Part shown: positions 14,219 through 14,272 of the stretch, one piece after another | Layout: the number at the start of each line of letters is the position of its first letter | Position numbering within the stretch: the stretch's first letter is position 1 | The notes under the pieces: model-generated | What the model was told of the DNA's origin: nothing | Database searches by the model: none | The model's input: the letters and a program-made list of their open reading frames with translations, nothing else | Source of the DNA: JBNJEM01 sp051745935 | Lineage (GTDB): Bacteria; Planctomycetota; Planctomycetia; Pirellulales; Pirellulaceae | Direction: 5' to 3' | DNA: 14,272 bases | Assembly (NCBI GenBank): GCA_051745935.1 | Contig: JBNJEM010000127.1 | Coordinates: 1-14,272 of the forward strand | Made by a program: the position numbers and the translations under genes

Positions 14219-14272
14219 TTACACCGGGACACACGCGCCCCGCTCGACATGGGTTCCGCTAATACACGATAA

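Larger units (their letters stand above)
13865..14272. other. Non-coding end of window, no supported gene
   Basis: Contains the ceramidase-like leader and ribosome binding site near 13865-13885. Two open frames are present, one on each strand (13948-14250 minus, 13997-14272 plus). They overlap each other across most of their length, have repeat-driven composition and no ribosome binding site, and I do not accept either. The repeats are listed separately. Confidence 0.5.

Noticed and set aside
13948..14272. Overlapping opposite-strand open frames of 91 and 100 codons at the right edge
   Set aside because: They overlap each other, include the tandem repeat and the palindrome, have no ribosome binding site and show no recognisable motif.
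1..14272. CRISPR array, tRNA, rRNA, or insertion sequence
   Set aside because: No regularly spaced 20-40 base repeats, no cloverleaf-like sequence, no ribosomal RNA signature and no transposase motif were seen on either strand; a covariance-model search was not possible here.

Overview
The window looks like a chromosomal accessory segment from a bacterium that degrades polysaccharides, most likely a planctomycete or a relative such as Verrucomicrobiota. The grounds are the gene content (secreted sulfatase, GH51 arabinofuranosidase with an N-terminal carbohydrate-binding module, beta-helix glycosidase, neutral ceramidase-like protein), loosely packed and mostly single genes with signal peptides, and a degenerate-signalling operon. 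No rRNA, tRNA, CRISPR array or transposase is visible, so the taxonomic placement is an inference.

Layout. 212-2719 (-): secreted GH51 alpha-L-arabinofuranosidase. 2720-3180: non-coding leader or intergenic DNA with three perfect inverted repeats. 3181-4055 (+): a decayed, visibly more G+C-rich glycosidase/BNR-sialidase pseudogene, followed by the translationally coupled signal-peptide start of a second gene (4052-about 4159), which is cut off. About 4153-8745 (-): a three-gene signalling cassette transcribed leftward, namely a GAF/histidine-kinase-like protein, a degenerate receiver fused to an aminoglycoside-phosphotransferase-type kinase, and a 3'-truncated Nudix-like protein. About 8754-8930 (+): another G+C-rich coding fragment on the same strand as the left-hand debris. 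9091-10692 (-): secreted sulfatase, divergent from 10882-12309 (+), a GH28-like beta-helix glycosidase. 12572-13864 (-): neutral/alkaline ceramidase-like hydrolase. 13865-14272: no gene that I can support, but a short tandem repeat and an 18-bp perfect palindrome.

How it works together. GH51, GH28-like, the sulfatase and the decayed glycosidases would fit extracytoplasmic breakdown of an arabinose-containing, possibly sulfated or pectic polysaccharide. They are not one operon. The cassette at about 4153-8745 appears unrelated to sugar degradation. It interrupts glycosidase debris with coding fragments on both sides, its last gene is truncated, and its first gene may be. Its most interesting property is that two two-component signalling modules have both lost their phosphotransfer residues (no DHp histidine, receiver Asp replaced by Glu) while sitting next to an apparently intact APH-type kinase site. 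This suggests allosteric or protein-protein signalling in place of a phosphorelay, feeding a small-molecule or protein kinase and a Nudix-like partner.
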